NCBI GenBank assembly: GCA_017613085.1
Contig: JAGAEL010000192.1
Span: 1-37,981, forward strand
DNA length: 37,981 nt
Reading direction: 5' to 3'
From: Kiritimatiellia bacterium
GTDB taxonomy: Bacteria; Verrucomicrobiota; Kiritimatiellia; RFP12; UBA1067
Under the pieces are notes generated by a model. The model was not told the DNA's origin. It searched no databases and worked only from the letters and a program-made list of their open reading frames with translations. Below are positions 7,655-14,649 of the stretch, piece by piece (positions within the stretch are counted from its first letter, which is position 1; each line of letters starts with the position of its first letter). A program made the translations under genes and the position numbers.

Positions 7655-8959
7655 ATGAGTTTCGATCTTCACGCACTTAACGGCTTCCGCACCGCCAACT
7701 TCGATGGTGCCGACGCAATCGCCAACGTCGGAAAGAACGGTACCATCCGGCAGAAGGGGTCTTACCACGGCCCCCTCGGGAAAATTTTCCGCGCCTCCGC
7801 CACCAAGAACGCCAACAACGCCGTCCGTGCCGAGCTGCTATGCTCCCTCGGGAACGCCTTCGGACTCGAAGGCGTGGGGCGGAACGAGAAGGGTGTGGCC
7901 ACTTTCTCCAAGGCGTTCATGGACAGCCTTGAAAAGCTTCTCGGTTCCGCCTTCAAGCGTGACGACTTCGAGATCGCCGCCGACGGGACGGTCTCTTCCG
8001 GCAAGCCCCTTACGCAACGCCGCATCTCCGCCATCATCAAACAGGCGACCCTTGCCGGCAAGGGCGAATACGACCACGACACCTACAAGGCCAAGCTCGA
8101 CCACGTGAAAGAGGCCATCGCCGCCTTCCCTGCGGACAACGGCAACGTCAATGCCGCCGTCCGGCACTTTGAGAAAGTCGCGAAACTGATGACCTTCGTC
8201 AAGGACGAACTGCCCAGGCTTATCGAGGAGAACGACGAGTTCAATCCGAAGGAGGAAGAATCCGAAGAGAATCCGAAGTTCCTGCTCAACGACCTTAGTA
8301 AAGGCAATTTCTGCCAGCGTCCGCTCGTGTCGATCAGCCGGGCGTCCGGTTATATGCAGGACAAGGTCGGCGAACTCTTCCACATCCAGGAGAACATCCT
8401 CGGCAACGGGATTGCCCACTTCGCGGATCTCAAAGACCCCAAGGAGCAGATCACGTCCTACCTCGACCGCGTCTGCAAGTCGTTCGTGATGACCTCCGTC
8501 GATCTCTTCCTCGACGCCGAGAAGGCCGGCAAGCTCGAACAGTTCTTCGACTGCCTGAGCGGCACCTGGCCCTGCATCGAGGGCAAGACGACAGGACTCA
8601 TCGAGTTCCGTCTGAACAACCTCCCGAACGTGGAGAACGTCCCCGTCGCGACGCACGACAAGGATCAGCCGCTCAACCAGTGCATGGGACGCGAGATCGC
8701 CGCCATCGTAAAGGCGAACCCGAACGTCGAAGGGTGGAAGGATGTCGCCGACCAGGTCAAGAAGAACCTCATCGGAACGATCCGCCCGATCGACATCGCG
8801 GAGAAGCAGGTCACCACGACGAAGGACGGCGAGGAGCTTGTTACCTACACGTTCAAGCCGCTCCTCGGCGAGACCGGGAAGCCGGTCATCCGCGCCATCA
8901 CCGAGGCGGATATCGACGCCCTCGGCGAGGCCGTGATGGACACGATCCTCTACGGTTGA
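7655..8959 (+). CDS. Putative secreted effector 2, partner of chaperone 2
   Basis: This is a 434-residue protein with no signal peptide or membrane segment and no recognised catalytic motif. Residues 53-70 (ANNAVRAELLCSLGNAFG) and 116-124 (GKPLTQRRI) match the first effector candidate, so both share a secretion or chaperone-binding type of N-terminal module. The remainder is mostly helical and acidic in places (EENDEFNPKEEESEEN near residue 190), with a Cys-containing block FDCLSGTWPCIEGKT near residues 290-305. AAAGGAG sits seven bases before the ATG. It ends in a strong bidirectional terminator. Calling it an effector is an inference from its chaperone neighbour, the duplicated cassette and the shared module; its biochemical activity is unknown. 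Confidence 0.6.
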   Translation: MSFDLHALNGFRTANFDGADAIANVGKNGTIRQKGSYHGPLGKIFRASATKNANNAVRAELLCSLGNAFGLEGVGRNEKGVATFSKAFMDSLEKLLGSAFKRDDFEIAADGTVSSGKPLTQRRISAIIKQATLAGKGEYDHDTYKAKLDHVKEAIAAFPADNGNVNAAVRHFEKVAKLMTFVKDELPRLIEENDEFNPKEEESEENPKFLLNDLSKGNFCQRPLVSISRASGYMQDKVGELFHIQENILGNGIAHFADLKDPKEQITSYLDRVCKSFVMTSVDLFLDAEKAGKLEQFFDCLSGTWPCIEGKTTGLIEFRLNNLPNVENVPVATHDKDQPLNQCMGREIAAIVKANPNVEGWKDVADQVKKNLIGTIRPIDIAEKQVTTTKDGEELVTYTFKPLLGETGKPVIRAITEADIDALGEAVMDTILYG

Positions 8960-8976
8960 GACGCCTGTCTCAAAAC

Positions 8977-9013
8977 AAAAAGGGGGCGGTGCGCAAGGCA
9001 CCGCCCCCTTTTT
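8977..9013. terminator. Bidirectional terminator
   Basis: A perfect 16-pair stem (8977-8992 with 8998-9013) around the loop GCAAG starts with AAAAA and ends with TTTTT, so it can stop transcripts from both the effector 2 side and the lipoprotein side. Confidence 0.95.
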
Positions 9014-9028
9014 ACAAAAGGTGGAAAA

Positions 9029-9259
9029 CTACTTCTTCGTGGCTTCCTCGACCTTTTTCTTCGCAGCCGCGGCAGCGTCAGAAACGGCTTCGCCGGCTTT
9101 CTTGGCGCCTTCTTCGACCTTCTTGGCAGCGTCCTTGGCGGCCTTCTCGGTCTTCTCGATCGCGGTGTTGGCCTGCTGGGCCGTCGTTTCGTTCTTCTCG
9201 CAGCCGACAAACGCAGTCGCGGCGGCGAACATCAGAGCAACCATCATCAGATTCTTCAT
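9029..9259 (-). CDS. Small Ala/Lys-rich lipoprotein
   Basis: This 76-residue precursor has a short signal peptide (MKNLMMVALMFAAATAFVG) and a likely lipidated Cys20. The mature part has no aromatic residue and repeats segments such as KAAKDAAKKVEEGAKKAGEAV, an amphipathic helix with an 11-residue-like period as in LEA-type or entericidin-like small lipoproteins. It probably lies on a membrane facing the periplasm, with a stress or structural role (inference). AGGAAAGGA lies 9 bases before the ATG. Two overlapping hairpins precede the ribosome binding site. It is single-copy and transcribed alone, ending at the shared terminator. Confidence 0.75.
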   Translation of the reverse strand: MKNLMMVALMFAAATAFVGCEKNETTAQQANTAIEKTEKAAKDAAKKVEEGAKKAGEAVSDAAAAAKKKVEEATKK

Positions 9260-9275
9260 CTTTTAGTCCTTTCCT

Positions 9276-9306
9276 GTTCTCTTCGTGAGAACGTGGGGGA
9301 CACGTT
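9276..9306 (-). other. Two overlapping inverted repeats in the lipoprotein leader
   Basis: GTTCTC-TTCGT-GAGAAC (9276-9292) and AACGTG-GGGGA-CACGTT (9290-9306) share three bases and cannot both form. The first lies directly before the ribosome binding site on the minus-strand transcript. Confidence 0.4.
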
Positions 9307-9358
9307 AGCAGACCTGAAAGCAAAAAGCAAGGAAAATCATCCTTCTTAAAAAGCGGGA

Positions 9359-9388
9359 TTGACAAAGGCGCGGGGAAACTGGGATAAT
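9359..9388 (+). promoter_or_regulatory. Sigma70-like promoter of the MFS transporter gene
   Basis: Perfect TTGACA (9359-9364) and GATAAT (9383-9388) are separated by 18 bases, 52 bases before the ATG at 9441. Confidence 0.65.
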
Positions 9389-9440
9389 CACCCCGTTCTG
9401 CGCGGGAAGGTCCCGTACACGAAAGAAAGGATTGTTGAAA

Positions 9441-10664
9441 ATGTCTGACACGTCGATGCCCCTCAACACGCGCATCAAACTGAGCGCGATGATGTTCTTG
9501 CAGTTCATGATGCTGCCCTGCTGGTTTATCCCCATGTTCGCCTACGTGAACAAGATGGAAGGCGGCGGACAATGGGCTTTCTGGTGCGGGATGATCATGG
9601 CCTTCGGCAACATCACCGCGCCGCTGTTCGGGATGTTCTCCGACCGTTTCATGAATTCGGAGAAGGTGCTGGCCCTCTGCAACTTCGCGGGCGCGGGCCT
9701 GCTGCTCTGGGCCTGGAAGATCCAGGATCCGAAGATGCTCTTCATCTGCCTGCTGCTCGTGATGCTCTTCTATATGCCGACCTGGGCGATCACCGCGAAC
9801 ATCGCGATGTCGAACAGCACCACCGAGGCATTCCCGCAGATCCGCGTGTTCGGTTCGCTGGGCTGGGTCGCCTCGGCGGTTTTCTCGCTTATCGGCACCA
9901 AGTTCTTCGGCATCGAGAACTTCGACTCGACCAGCCACATCTTCCTCAGCGGCGCGATCGCGTCCGTCCTCGGCGGCGTGCTGGCGTTCTTCCTGCCGCC
10001 CACCCCGCCGAAGGCGAAGGGAACGCCGATGTCCATCGCCGACGCGCTCGGGCTCAAGGCGTTCGTGCTGTTCAAGCGCCCCGACTTCCTGGTCTTCGGC
10101 GTGTTGATCCTGCTGGCGATGATCCCGTTCCAGTGGTATAACGTCTACAACGGCCAGTACCTCACCGAAAAGGGCTTCAAGTTCCTCACCCTGACCACGA
10201 ACCTCGGCCAGGTTTTCGAGCTGGTCTTCATGTTGATGATCCCGTTCATCCTCAAGAAAGCCGGCTACAAGTGGGGCATGGTGATCGGCCTCCTCGCGCT
10301 CGTCGTGCGCTACGGCTGCTTCTACTTCGGCGCGACCGGCGTGAACGCCCTCGACTTCGGCGGTATCTTCGTCCACGGCCTGATCTTCGGCCTGTTGATC
10401 ATCGGCTCGCAGATGTACGTCGATGCGGCGGCGCCGGCGGAACTTCGCGGCCAGGCGCAGGGGTTGATCGGCCTGATCACCTTCGGCGCGGGCACGCTGC
10501 TCTCGAACTGGGTCTTCCAGAAGATCCTCGACGCGAACATCGCGGATGCCGTCGCCAAGACCCACACCTGGACGAAGCCCTACCTCTACGCGGTCATCAT
10601 GGGCGCCGTCCTGGCGGTGCTGATGGCGGTGCTCTTCCAGCCCCGTACCGAGAAGAAGGCGTAG
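9441..10664 (+). CDS. MFS transporter, nucleoside:H+ symporter family
   Basis: This 407-residue protein has about twelve hydrophobic segments. It belongs to the NHS family of the major facilitator superfamily (E. coli NupG and XapB type), inner-membrane symporters that import nucleosides with protons. Supporting blocks are the short N-terminal loop before LSAMMFLQFMMLPCWFIP, the IRVFGSLGWVAS motif after helix 4 and the C-terminal YVDAAAPAELRGQAQGLIGL. I chose ATG 9441 (GAAAGG ten bases upstream); two in-frame TTG codons just before it are less likely. The real substrate may differ from nucleosides in this lineage, where related proteins lie next to sugar-use genes. Its TAG stop is followed by only one codon, in the same frame, before the start of the permease gene. 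Confidence 0.85.
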   Translation: MSDTSMPLNTRIKLSAMMFLQFMMLPCWFIPMFAYVNKMEGGGQWAFWCGMIMAFGNITAPLFGMFSDRFMNSEKVLALCNFAGAGLLLWAWKIQDPKMLFICLLLVMLFYMPTWAITANIAMSNSTTEAFPQIRVFGSLGWVASAVFSLIGTKFFGIENFDSTSHIFLSGAIASVLGGVLAFFLPPTPPKAKGTPMSIADALGLKAFVLFKRPDFLVFGVLILLAMIPFQWYNVYNGQYLTEKGFKFLTLTTNLGQVFELVFMLMIPFILKKAGYKWGMVIGLLALVVRYGCFYFGATGVNALDFGGIFVHGLIFGLLIIGSQMYVDAAAPAELRGQAQGLIGLITFGAGTLLSNWVFQKILDANIADAVAKTHTWTKPYLYAVIMGAVLAVLMAVLFQPRTEKKA

Positions 10665-10667
10665 CCG

Positions 10668-12575
10668 TTGGCCGTCCTTCTTCCAGTCGAACGGAAAACA
10701 GCCAAGGCGAGGATTTTCCTCGCCTTGGTTTATTTCCTTTTGATCCTCGGCGGTCTCACCATGGTCTGGCCCTTCCTGGTCATGGTCGCCGCCTCGTTCT
10801 CCAGCGGGTACGACTACTATCGGTTCTCGCCCGCCGTCCGTGCGGTGTGGGATCGCGGCGACCGCTTCCTGCGGTACGTCGCCTCCAACTACGCGCGCTT
10901 TCCCTCCGACATCTACCCCGACGCCCCGTCCTACTGGAGCAGCTGGATCGTGGTCTCCCGCGACACGAAGGCCGCCGGCGCCTTCGCCCGACGCGAACTC
11001 GCCCGCCTCGACGACCCCGCCACCGCCGCCCGTTGGAACGCGATGGCCGACGACTACGCCGCGTTCAACCGTGCGTACGACATCCGCAACTCCGTCTGTT
11101 CGTTCGACCCGCGCGACGTCGCCCCGTTCGTCCGCAGAACGTTCGAACGCCGGCTACGCGAGCGCCGCGCCGCCGGCGAGGCGCTGCCGGGCGTCACCGC
11201 GCTCGACCTCCTGAACCGCGAGTGGCCGGTCCGTTACTCCTCCTTCTTCGGTATCCGTATGCTCTCGCAGGGACGCGCCCCGCTGCATCATGCGACGTGG
11301 GACTATCCGCCCGACGACCCGAAGATGGAACTCTTCCAGGCGTTCAAGAAGGCTTACCGCGACGAGGCGACCGTCCCGATGTCGCGTACCGTTCCCTACG
11401 CTTCGCGTCCCCTCTGGCGCGCTTTTTTGCGGCGTCACGGCGAGACGGACGCCGCCCGCGCCGACGCCGGGTTCTACAACCCCGCCGATCCGCGCTGGGA
11501 TGCTTTCCTCCACGAAGCCTATCCGCGCCGCCTTCTCCGTGTCCGCGTGACGCCCGCCTTGACCGGGGCGTACCGCCGCCACGTCGCGCAGACCTGCCGC
11601 ACGCCGGAAGCCTACCGCCGGCTCACCGGGCGCGCGCTCCGTTCCTTCGACGAACTCGAACTGCCCGCCTATGAGAACTCGACGCTCTGGCGTAACTTCA
11701 TTCCGCAAGTCCCTCTGGCGCAACTCGACGTGCTCAGCGCCGAACGCGCCTGGTGGGAATTCCTGCTGGACAAGTACGGGAGCCTCGAAGCGGTCAACCA
11801 GACCTACGGCTGGACGCTTTCCCGTCCTGAAGACGCACGGATTCCGTTGCGCGAGGCGATGGCCGTCTCGTTTGCACGGGAAGGGACGAAAGATTTCCTG
11901 CGCGGCCTTTTCGCGAATTACCGTACGGTGGGCGAATACCTCTTCCTGCGCGGCAGGGCTTTCGGGAACACCGTCCTGCTGGTGGTTCTCTCGATCCTCG
12001 CCTCGCTCACGGTGAACCCGTTGGCGGCTTACGCGCTCTCGCGTTTCCGGTTGCGCGCGACGGAAAAGCTGCTGCTTTTCCTGTTGGCGACAATGGCCTT
12101 CCCGGCGGCGGTCACGGCAATCCCCGGCTTCCTGTTGATCCGCGACCTCGGACTGCTCAACACCTTCGCCGCGCTCGTGCTTCCGACGTTGGCGAGCGGG
12201 ATGTCGATCTTCATTTTAAAGGGGTTCTTCGACGGGCTTCCGCGTGAACTCTACGAAGCGGCGGAAATCGACGGCGCGGGCGAACTGCAAATCTTCTTCC
12301 GGATCACGCTGCCGATGTGCGCGCCGATCCTCGCCGTCAACGCGCTCACCGCGTTTGTCACCGCCTACAACAGCTGGGAATGGGCGCTGCTCGTCTGTCA
12401 GGAGAAGAGCAAATGGACGCTCGCCGTCTGGATGTACCAGATGAGCCAGGAATTCAGCGGGCAGCCGTGGGCGGTCATGGCGGGGTTCGTGCTTGTTTCG
12501 ATTCCGACGGCGATTGTTTTTATCGCTTGCCAGAAGGTCATTTTGCGGGGCATTGTGCTACCGAGCATGAAGTAA
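10668..12575 (+). CDS. MalG-type carbohydrate ABC permease with a large extracytoplasmic insertion
   Basis: This is a 635-residue protein. Residues 15-41 form the first membrane helix. Five more follow from about residue 428, with the EAA loop ELYEAAEIDGAGELQIFFRITLP near 526-548 that docks on the ATPase subunit. This is the fold of MalG-like sugar permeases, normally 270-300 residues. The extra 380 residues between helices 1 and 2 are soluble and should face the periplasm. They contain YGSLEAVNQTYGW (about 370-382), a pattern also seen in GH42-type beta-galactosidases, and a second similar piece TPEAYRRLTGRALRSFDELELP. The start is a TTG three bases after the MFS stop; no ATG lies before helix 1. 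No partner permease, binding protein or ATPase is in the window. It overlaps the convergent nucleotidase gene by 18 bases. Confidence 0.75.
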   Translation: MAVLLPVERKTAKARIFLALVYFLLILGGLTMVWPFLVMVAASFSSGYDYYRFSPAVRAVWDRGDRFLRYVASNYARFPSDIYPDAPSYWSSWIVVSRDTKAAGAFARRELARLDDPATAARWNAMADDYAAFNRAYDIRNSVCSFDPRDVAPFVRRTFERRLRERRAAGEALPGVTALDLLNREWPVRYSSFFGIRMLSQGRAPLHHATWDYPPDDPKMELFQAFKKAYRDEATVPMSRTVPYASRPLWRAFLRRHGETDAARADAGFYNPADPRWDAFLHEAYPRRLLRVRVTPALTGAYRRHVAQTCRTPEAYRRLTGRALRSFDELELPAYENSTLWRNFIPQVPLAQLDVLSAERAWWEFLLDKYGSLEAVNQTYGWTLSRPEDARIPLREAMAVSFAREGTKDFLRGLFANYRTVGEYLFLRGRAFGNTVLLVVLSILASLTVNPLAAYALSRFRLRATEKLLLFLLATMAFPAAVTAIPGFLLIRDLGLLNTFAALVLPTLASGMSIFILKGFFDGLPRELYEAAEIDGAGELQIFFRITLPMCAPILAVNALTAFVTAYNSWEWALLVCQEKSKWTLAVWMYQMSQEFSGQPWAVMAGFVLVSIPTAIVFIACQKVILRGIVLPSMK

Positions 12576-13163
12576 CGCTGTAAGCCCCTCCCACCCGGAG
12601 GCGCGGGTCATGTTCGGGGCAAGCGTGTAGGCGGCGTTCCAGGGGCGGTCGAATACGAAGATGCGGCAGCGGGCGCGGGGTGCGAGGAGGTCGAGCGCGT
12701 CCGGGGAATCGTCGATTGCCGCATCGAAAGGGATGGCGGCGAACTCCTGCGGCGACAAGGCGCGGCGTCCGTCCGGCGTCCGTTCGCCCCTTGCGCGTCC
12801 GTACTTGTCCACGGTGAGGATTTCAAACGAGGTGAAACCGCGTCGTGCCAGCCATTCCCGCGAGGCCGCCTCCGTCGAAACGGGACGGCCGGTGACGATG
12901 CAGACCGTATGCCCGGCGGCGGCGAGACGGCGGAGGCCTTCTTCCGCGCCCGGCGCGGGCGGGAGGGCAAGCAGGAACGAGGACTCGTGCGCGTGCCGCA
13001 TAAGCGTCTCGATCTGTTCCTCGTCCAGATGGAACGCGCGTTGCAGGTTGAACCGCGTGATCTGTTCGTAGGGGACGTTCCGCCCGAACAGTTCGTTCGC
13101 CAGACGGGAAAGCGTCCGTGCCGTCTCGCAAAGCACGTCGTCGAAATCCACATACACACGCAT
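12558..13163 (-). CDS. HAD-family 5'(3')-deoxyribonucleotidase-like phosphatase
   Basis: This 201-residue protein starts MRVYVDFDDVLCET, which is HAD motif I (nucleophile Asp6, acid Asp8), followed by motif II in IVTGRP and motif IV in AIDDSPDALDL. The small helical cap between motifs I and II (ANELFGRNVPYEQITRFNLQ) fits the NT5C-like deoxyribonucleotidase group, which hydrolyses nucleoside monophosphates in the cytosol. The substrate is not proven. The start at 13163 has AAAGGAG seven bases upstream; a longer frame upstream is the antisense of aroE and is rejected. It is the last gene of a three-gene operon, 13 bases after aroE. Its 3' end overlaps the permease gene on the other strand by 18 bases, without a terminator. 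Confidence 0.75.
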   Translation of the reverse strand: MRVYVDFDDVLCETARTLSRLANELFGRNVPYEQITRFNLQRAFHLDEEQIETLMRHAHESSFLLALPPAPGAEEGLRRLAAAGHTVCIVTGRPVSTEAASREWLARRGFTSFEILTVDKYGRARGERTPDGRRALSPQEFAAIPFDAAIDDSPDALDLLAPRARCRIFVFDRPWNAAYTLAPNMTRASGWEGLTALLHAR

Positions 13164-13176
13164 CGACCTTCTCCTT

Positions 13177-14010
13177 TCAACGCCTTGCGAGGGCGGCCAG
13201 CATGGCGCCGATGTCCGCCTCCCGCCCGGTCCAGATTTTGAACGACGCGGCGCCCTGGCGCGCGAGCATACCGAGGCCGTTGAACGCCTTGGCTCCTGCG
13301 TCGAGCGCGGCGGCCATGGTCGGGGTCGCGGGGGAGGTGTAGACGATGTCGTACAGGACCTGGCCTTCGCGGAAAGCCGACGAAGGCAGGGCCGGTGCGT
13401 CATCCGGATGCAACCCCGCCGTCGTGCATTGCACAATCACGTCGCAGGACTTGGTCTCCTCCGGGGAGAGGCCGTCGAGCGGCAGCGCATCGACACGGAC
13501 TGCCGGGCATTTCGAGCGGATTTCGTCGGCGACGGAACGGGCGCGGGCGAACGTGCGGTTGACCAGCGCGAGCGAGGCGGCGCCCGCCGCCGCGCAACCG
13601 ATGGCGATCGCGCGGCCCGCGCCGCCGCACCCGACCACCATCACGCGCCGGCCTTCCGGGGCGAGTCCCGCGCACACCTCCAGATCCTGCAGGAATCCAG
13701 CCGCATCGGTGTTGAATCCCGTCGTCGTCCCGTCCGCCTCGAATCGCACGGTGTTGACCGCGCCGAAGAGGCGGGCAGAGGCGTCGAGCCGGTCTATCAG
13801 CGGGAGGACCGCGACTTTGTGCGGCACCGTCAGGTTCAAACCGAGGTATCCCTCCGCACGGCGTGCGTCCAGCGCGGCGGCGAGGTCTTCCGGCGCGACG
13901 TCGAAACAGCGATACGCCGCGTCCAGTCCGAGCGCGCGGAACGAGGCGGTATGCATGACGGGCGAGAGCGAATGTCTGACCGGATGGCCGAAGAGACCGA
14001 ACTTCATCAT
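13177..14010 (-). CDS. aroE: Shikimate dehydrogenase
   Basis: This 277-residue enzyme reduces 3-dehydroshikimate to shikimate with NADPH, the fourth step of chorismate synthesis. Seen motifs: FGHPVRHSLSPVMH (shikimate-binding Ser14 and Ser16), NLTVPHK with catalytic Lys65, AVNTV, GFNTDAAGF with Asp102, the nucleotide-binding VVGCGGAGRA near residues 124-133, NRTFARA, and GMLARQGAASFKIWTG near the C-terminus. Length and order are normal for AroE. The start ATG overlaps the ilvH stop as ATGA, so the two are translationally coupled; a second ATG follows directly. The operon joins aromatic and branched-chain amino acid synthesis genes, a loose functional grouping. Confidence 0.95.
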   Translation of the reverse strand: MMKFGLFGHPVRHSLSPVMHTASFRALGLDAAYRCFDVAPEDLAAALDARRAEGYLGLNLTVPHKVAVLPLIDRLDASARLFGAVNTVRFEADGTTTGFNTDAAGFLQDLEVCAGLAPEGRRVMVVGCGGAGRAIAIGCAAAGAASLALVNRTFARARSVADEIRSKCPAVRVDALPLDGLSPEETKSCDVIVQCTTAGLHPDDAPALPSSAFREGQVLYDIVYTSPATPTMAAALDAGAKAFNGLGMLARQGAASFKIWTGREADIGAMLAALARR

Positions 14011-14504
14011 GCCTCGTCCCGAAGTTCCGGCGAACGGTCCACGGCGATCACGCCGGTGCGCGAGATGGAGAGAACCTTATAGGGCTTCAGCAGCTGGAGG
14101 AAATCGGCGACCGTCTCCTGGTTGCCGGCCATCTGGATGGTGACGGAATCCTCCTGTACGCCGACGACGCGGGAACGGAAGAGGGTGGCGAGGTCTAGCA
14201 GTTCCGCCCGTATGGTGTGCTCCGTCGTCGCGACGCGGACCAGGATCAGCTCGCGGTCGATATGGCGCCGGTGCGTCATATTCACCACGTCCAGCACGTC
14301 GATCTGCTTCTGGAGCTGGTGGATCACCTGCGTGATGATGTGGTCGTCCCCCGGCACGACCATCGTCATGCTGGAGACCGTGGGGTCGGCTGTCGGCCCC
14401 ACGTTCAGCGTCTCGATGTTGTAACCCCTCCCGGAGATGAGGCCCACGATACGCGCCAGGACGCCGGGCTGGTTTTCGACAAGGCAATTGATGATGTGAT
14501 TCAT
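14007..14504 (-). CDS. ilvH: Acetolactate synthase small (regulatory) subunit
   Basis: This 165-residue protein is the regulatory subunit of acetohydroxyacid synthase, which activates the catalytic subunit and carries valine feedback inhibition. An N-terminal ACT domain is clear (ENQPGVLARIVGLISGRGYNIETLNVG), followed by the conserved MTMVVPGD, QLQKQIDVLDV and HIDRELILVRV blocks and the C-terminal domain. I chose the ATG at 14504 because MNHIINCLVENQPGV is the normal N-terminus; the frame runs open to 14576 but the added residues do not fit. There is no Shine-Dalgarno before this ATG, and a -10-like TACACT ends nine bases upstream, so the mRNA may be leaderless. The catalytic subunit gene is not in the window. 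Confidence 0.9.
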   Translation of the reverse strand: MNHIINCLVENQPGVLARIVGLISGRGYNIETLNVGPTADPTVSSMTMVVPGDDHIITQVIHQLQKQIDVLDVVNMTHRRHIDRELILVRVATTEHTIRAELLDLATLFRSRVVGVQEDSVTIQMAGNQETVADFLQLLKPYKVLSISRTGVIAVDRSPELRDEA

Positions 14505-14513
14505 GGTGCGTTG

Positions 14514-14543
14514 AGTGTACCAAGGAAAGCAACCGCCGGGCAA
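14514..14543 (-). promoter_or_regulatory. Candidate promoter of ilvH, possibly leaderless
   Basis: On the minus strand TTGCCC (14543-14538) and TACACT (14519-14514) are 18 bases apart, each matching four of six consensus bases. The -10 ends nine bases before the ATG. Confidence 0.35.
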
Positions 14544-14593
14544 ATGGAAAATGCAGTTCGTTTTACGCCCGCACATTTTTACGCGGTAGTTTC

Positions 14594-14622
14594 TTGAAAT
14601 CTCCGCCGCGAACGTCTATACT
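14594..14622 (+). promoter_or_regulatory. Sigma70-like promoter of the SUMF1-MBL-pilD-queE operon
   Basis: TTGAAA (14594-14599) and TATACT (14617-14622) are separated by 17 bases; both match at five of six positions. The predicted start is about 20 bases before the ATG at 14650. Confidence 0.7.
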
Positions 14623-14649
14623 GAAGCCCTTACACAAAGGAATCACACG

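Noticed and set aside
5563-7656. Long minus-strand open frame of 697 codons across both cassettes
   Set aside because: It is antisense to two genes and a hairpin-rich spacer, is rich in Arg and Gly, has no start signal and no recognisable domain. Such frames follow from GC-rich third codon positions.
4699-8959. A complete type III secretion locus
   Set aside because: Only chaperone-like and client-like genes are present; no export gate, ATPase, secretin or needle gene is in the window. The prepilin peptidase at 16325 belongs to a different type of system.
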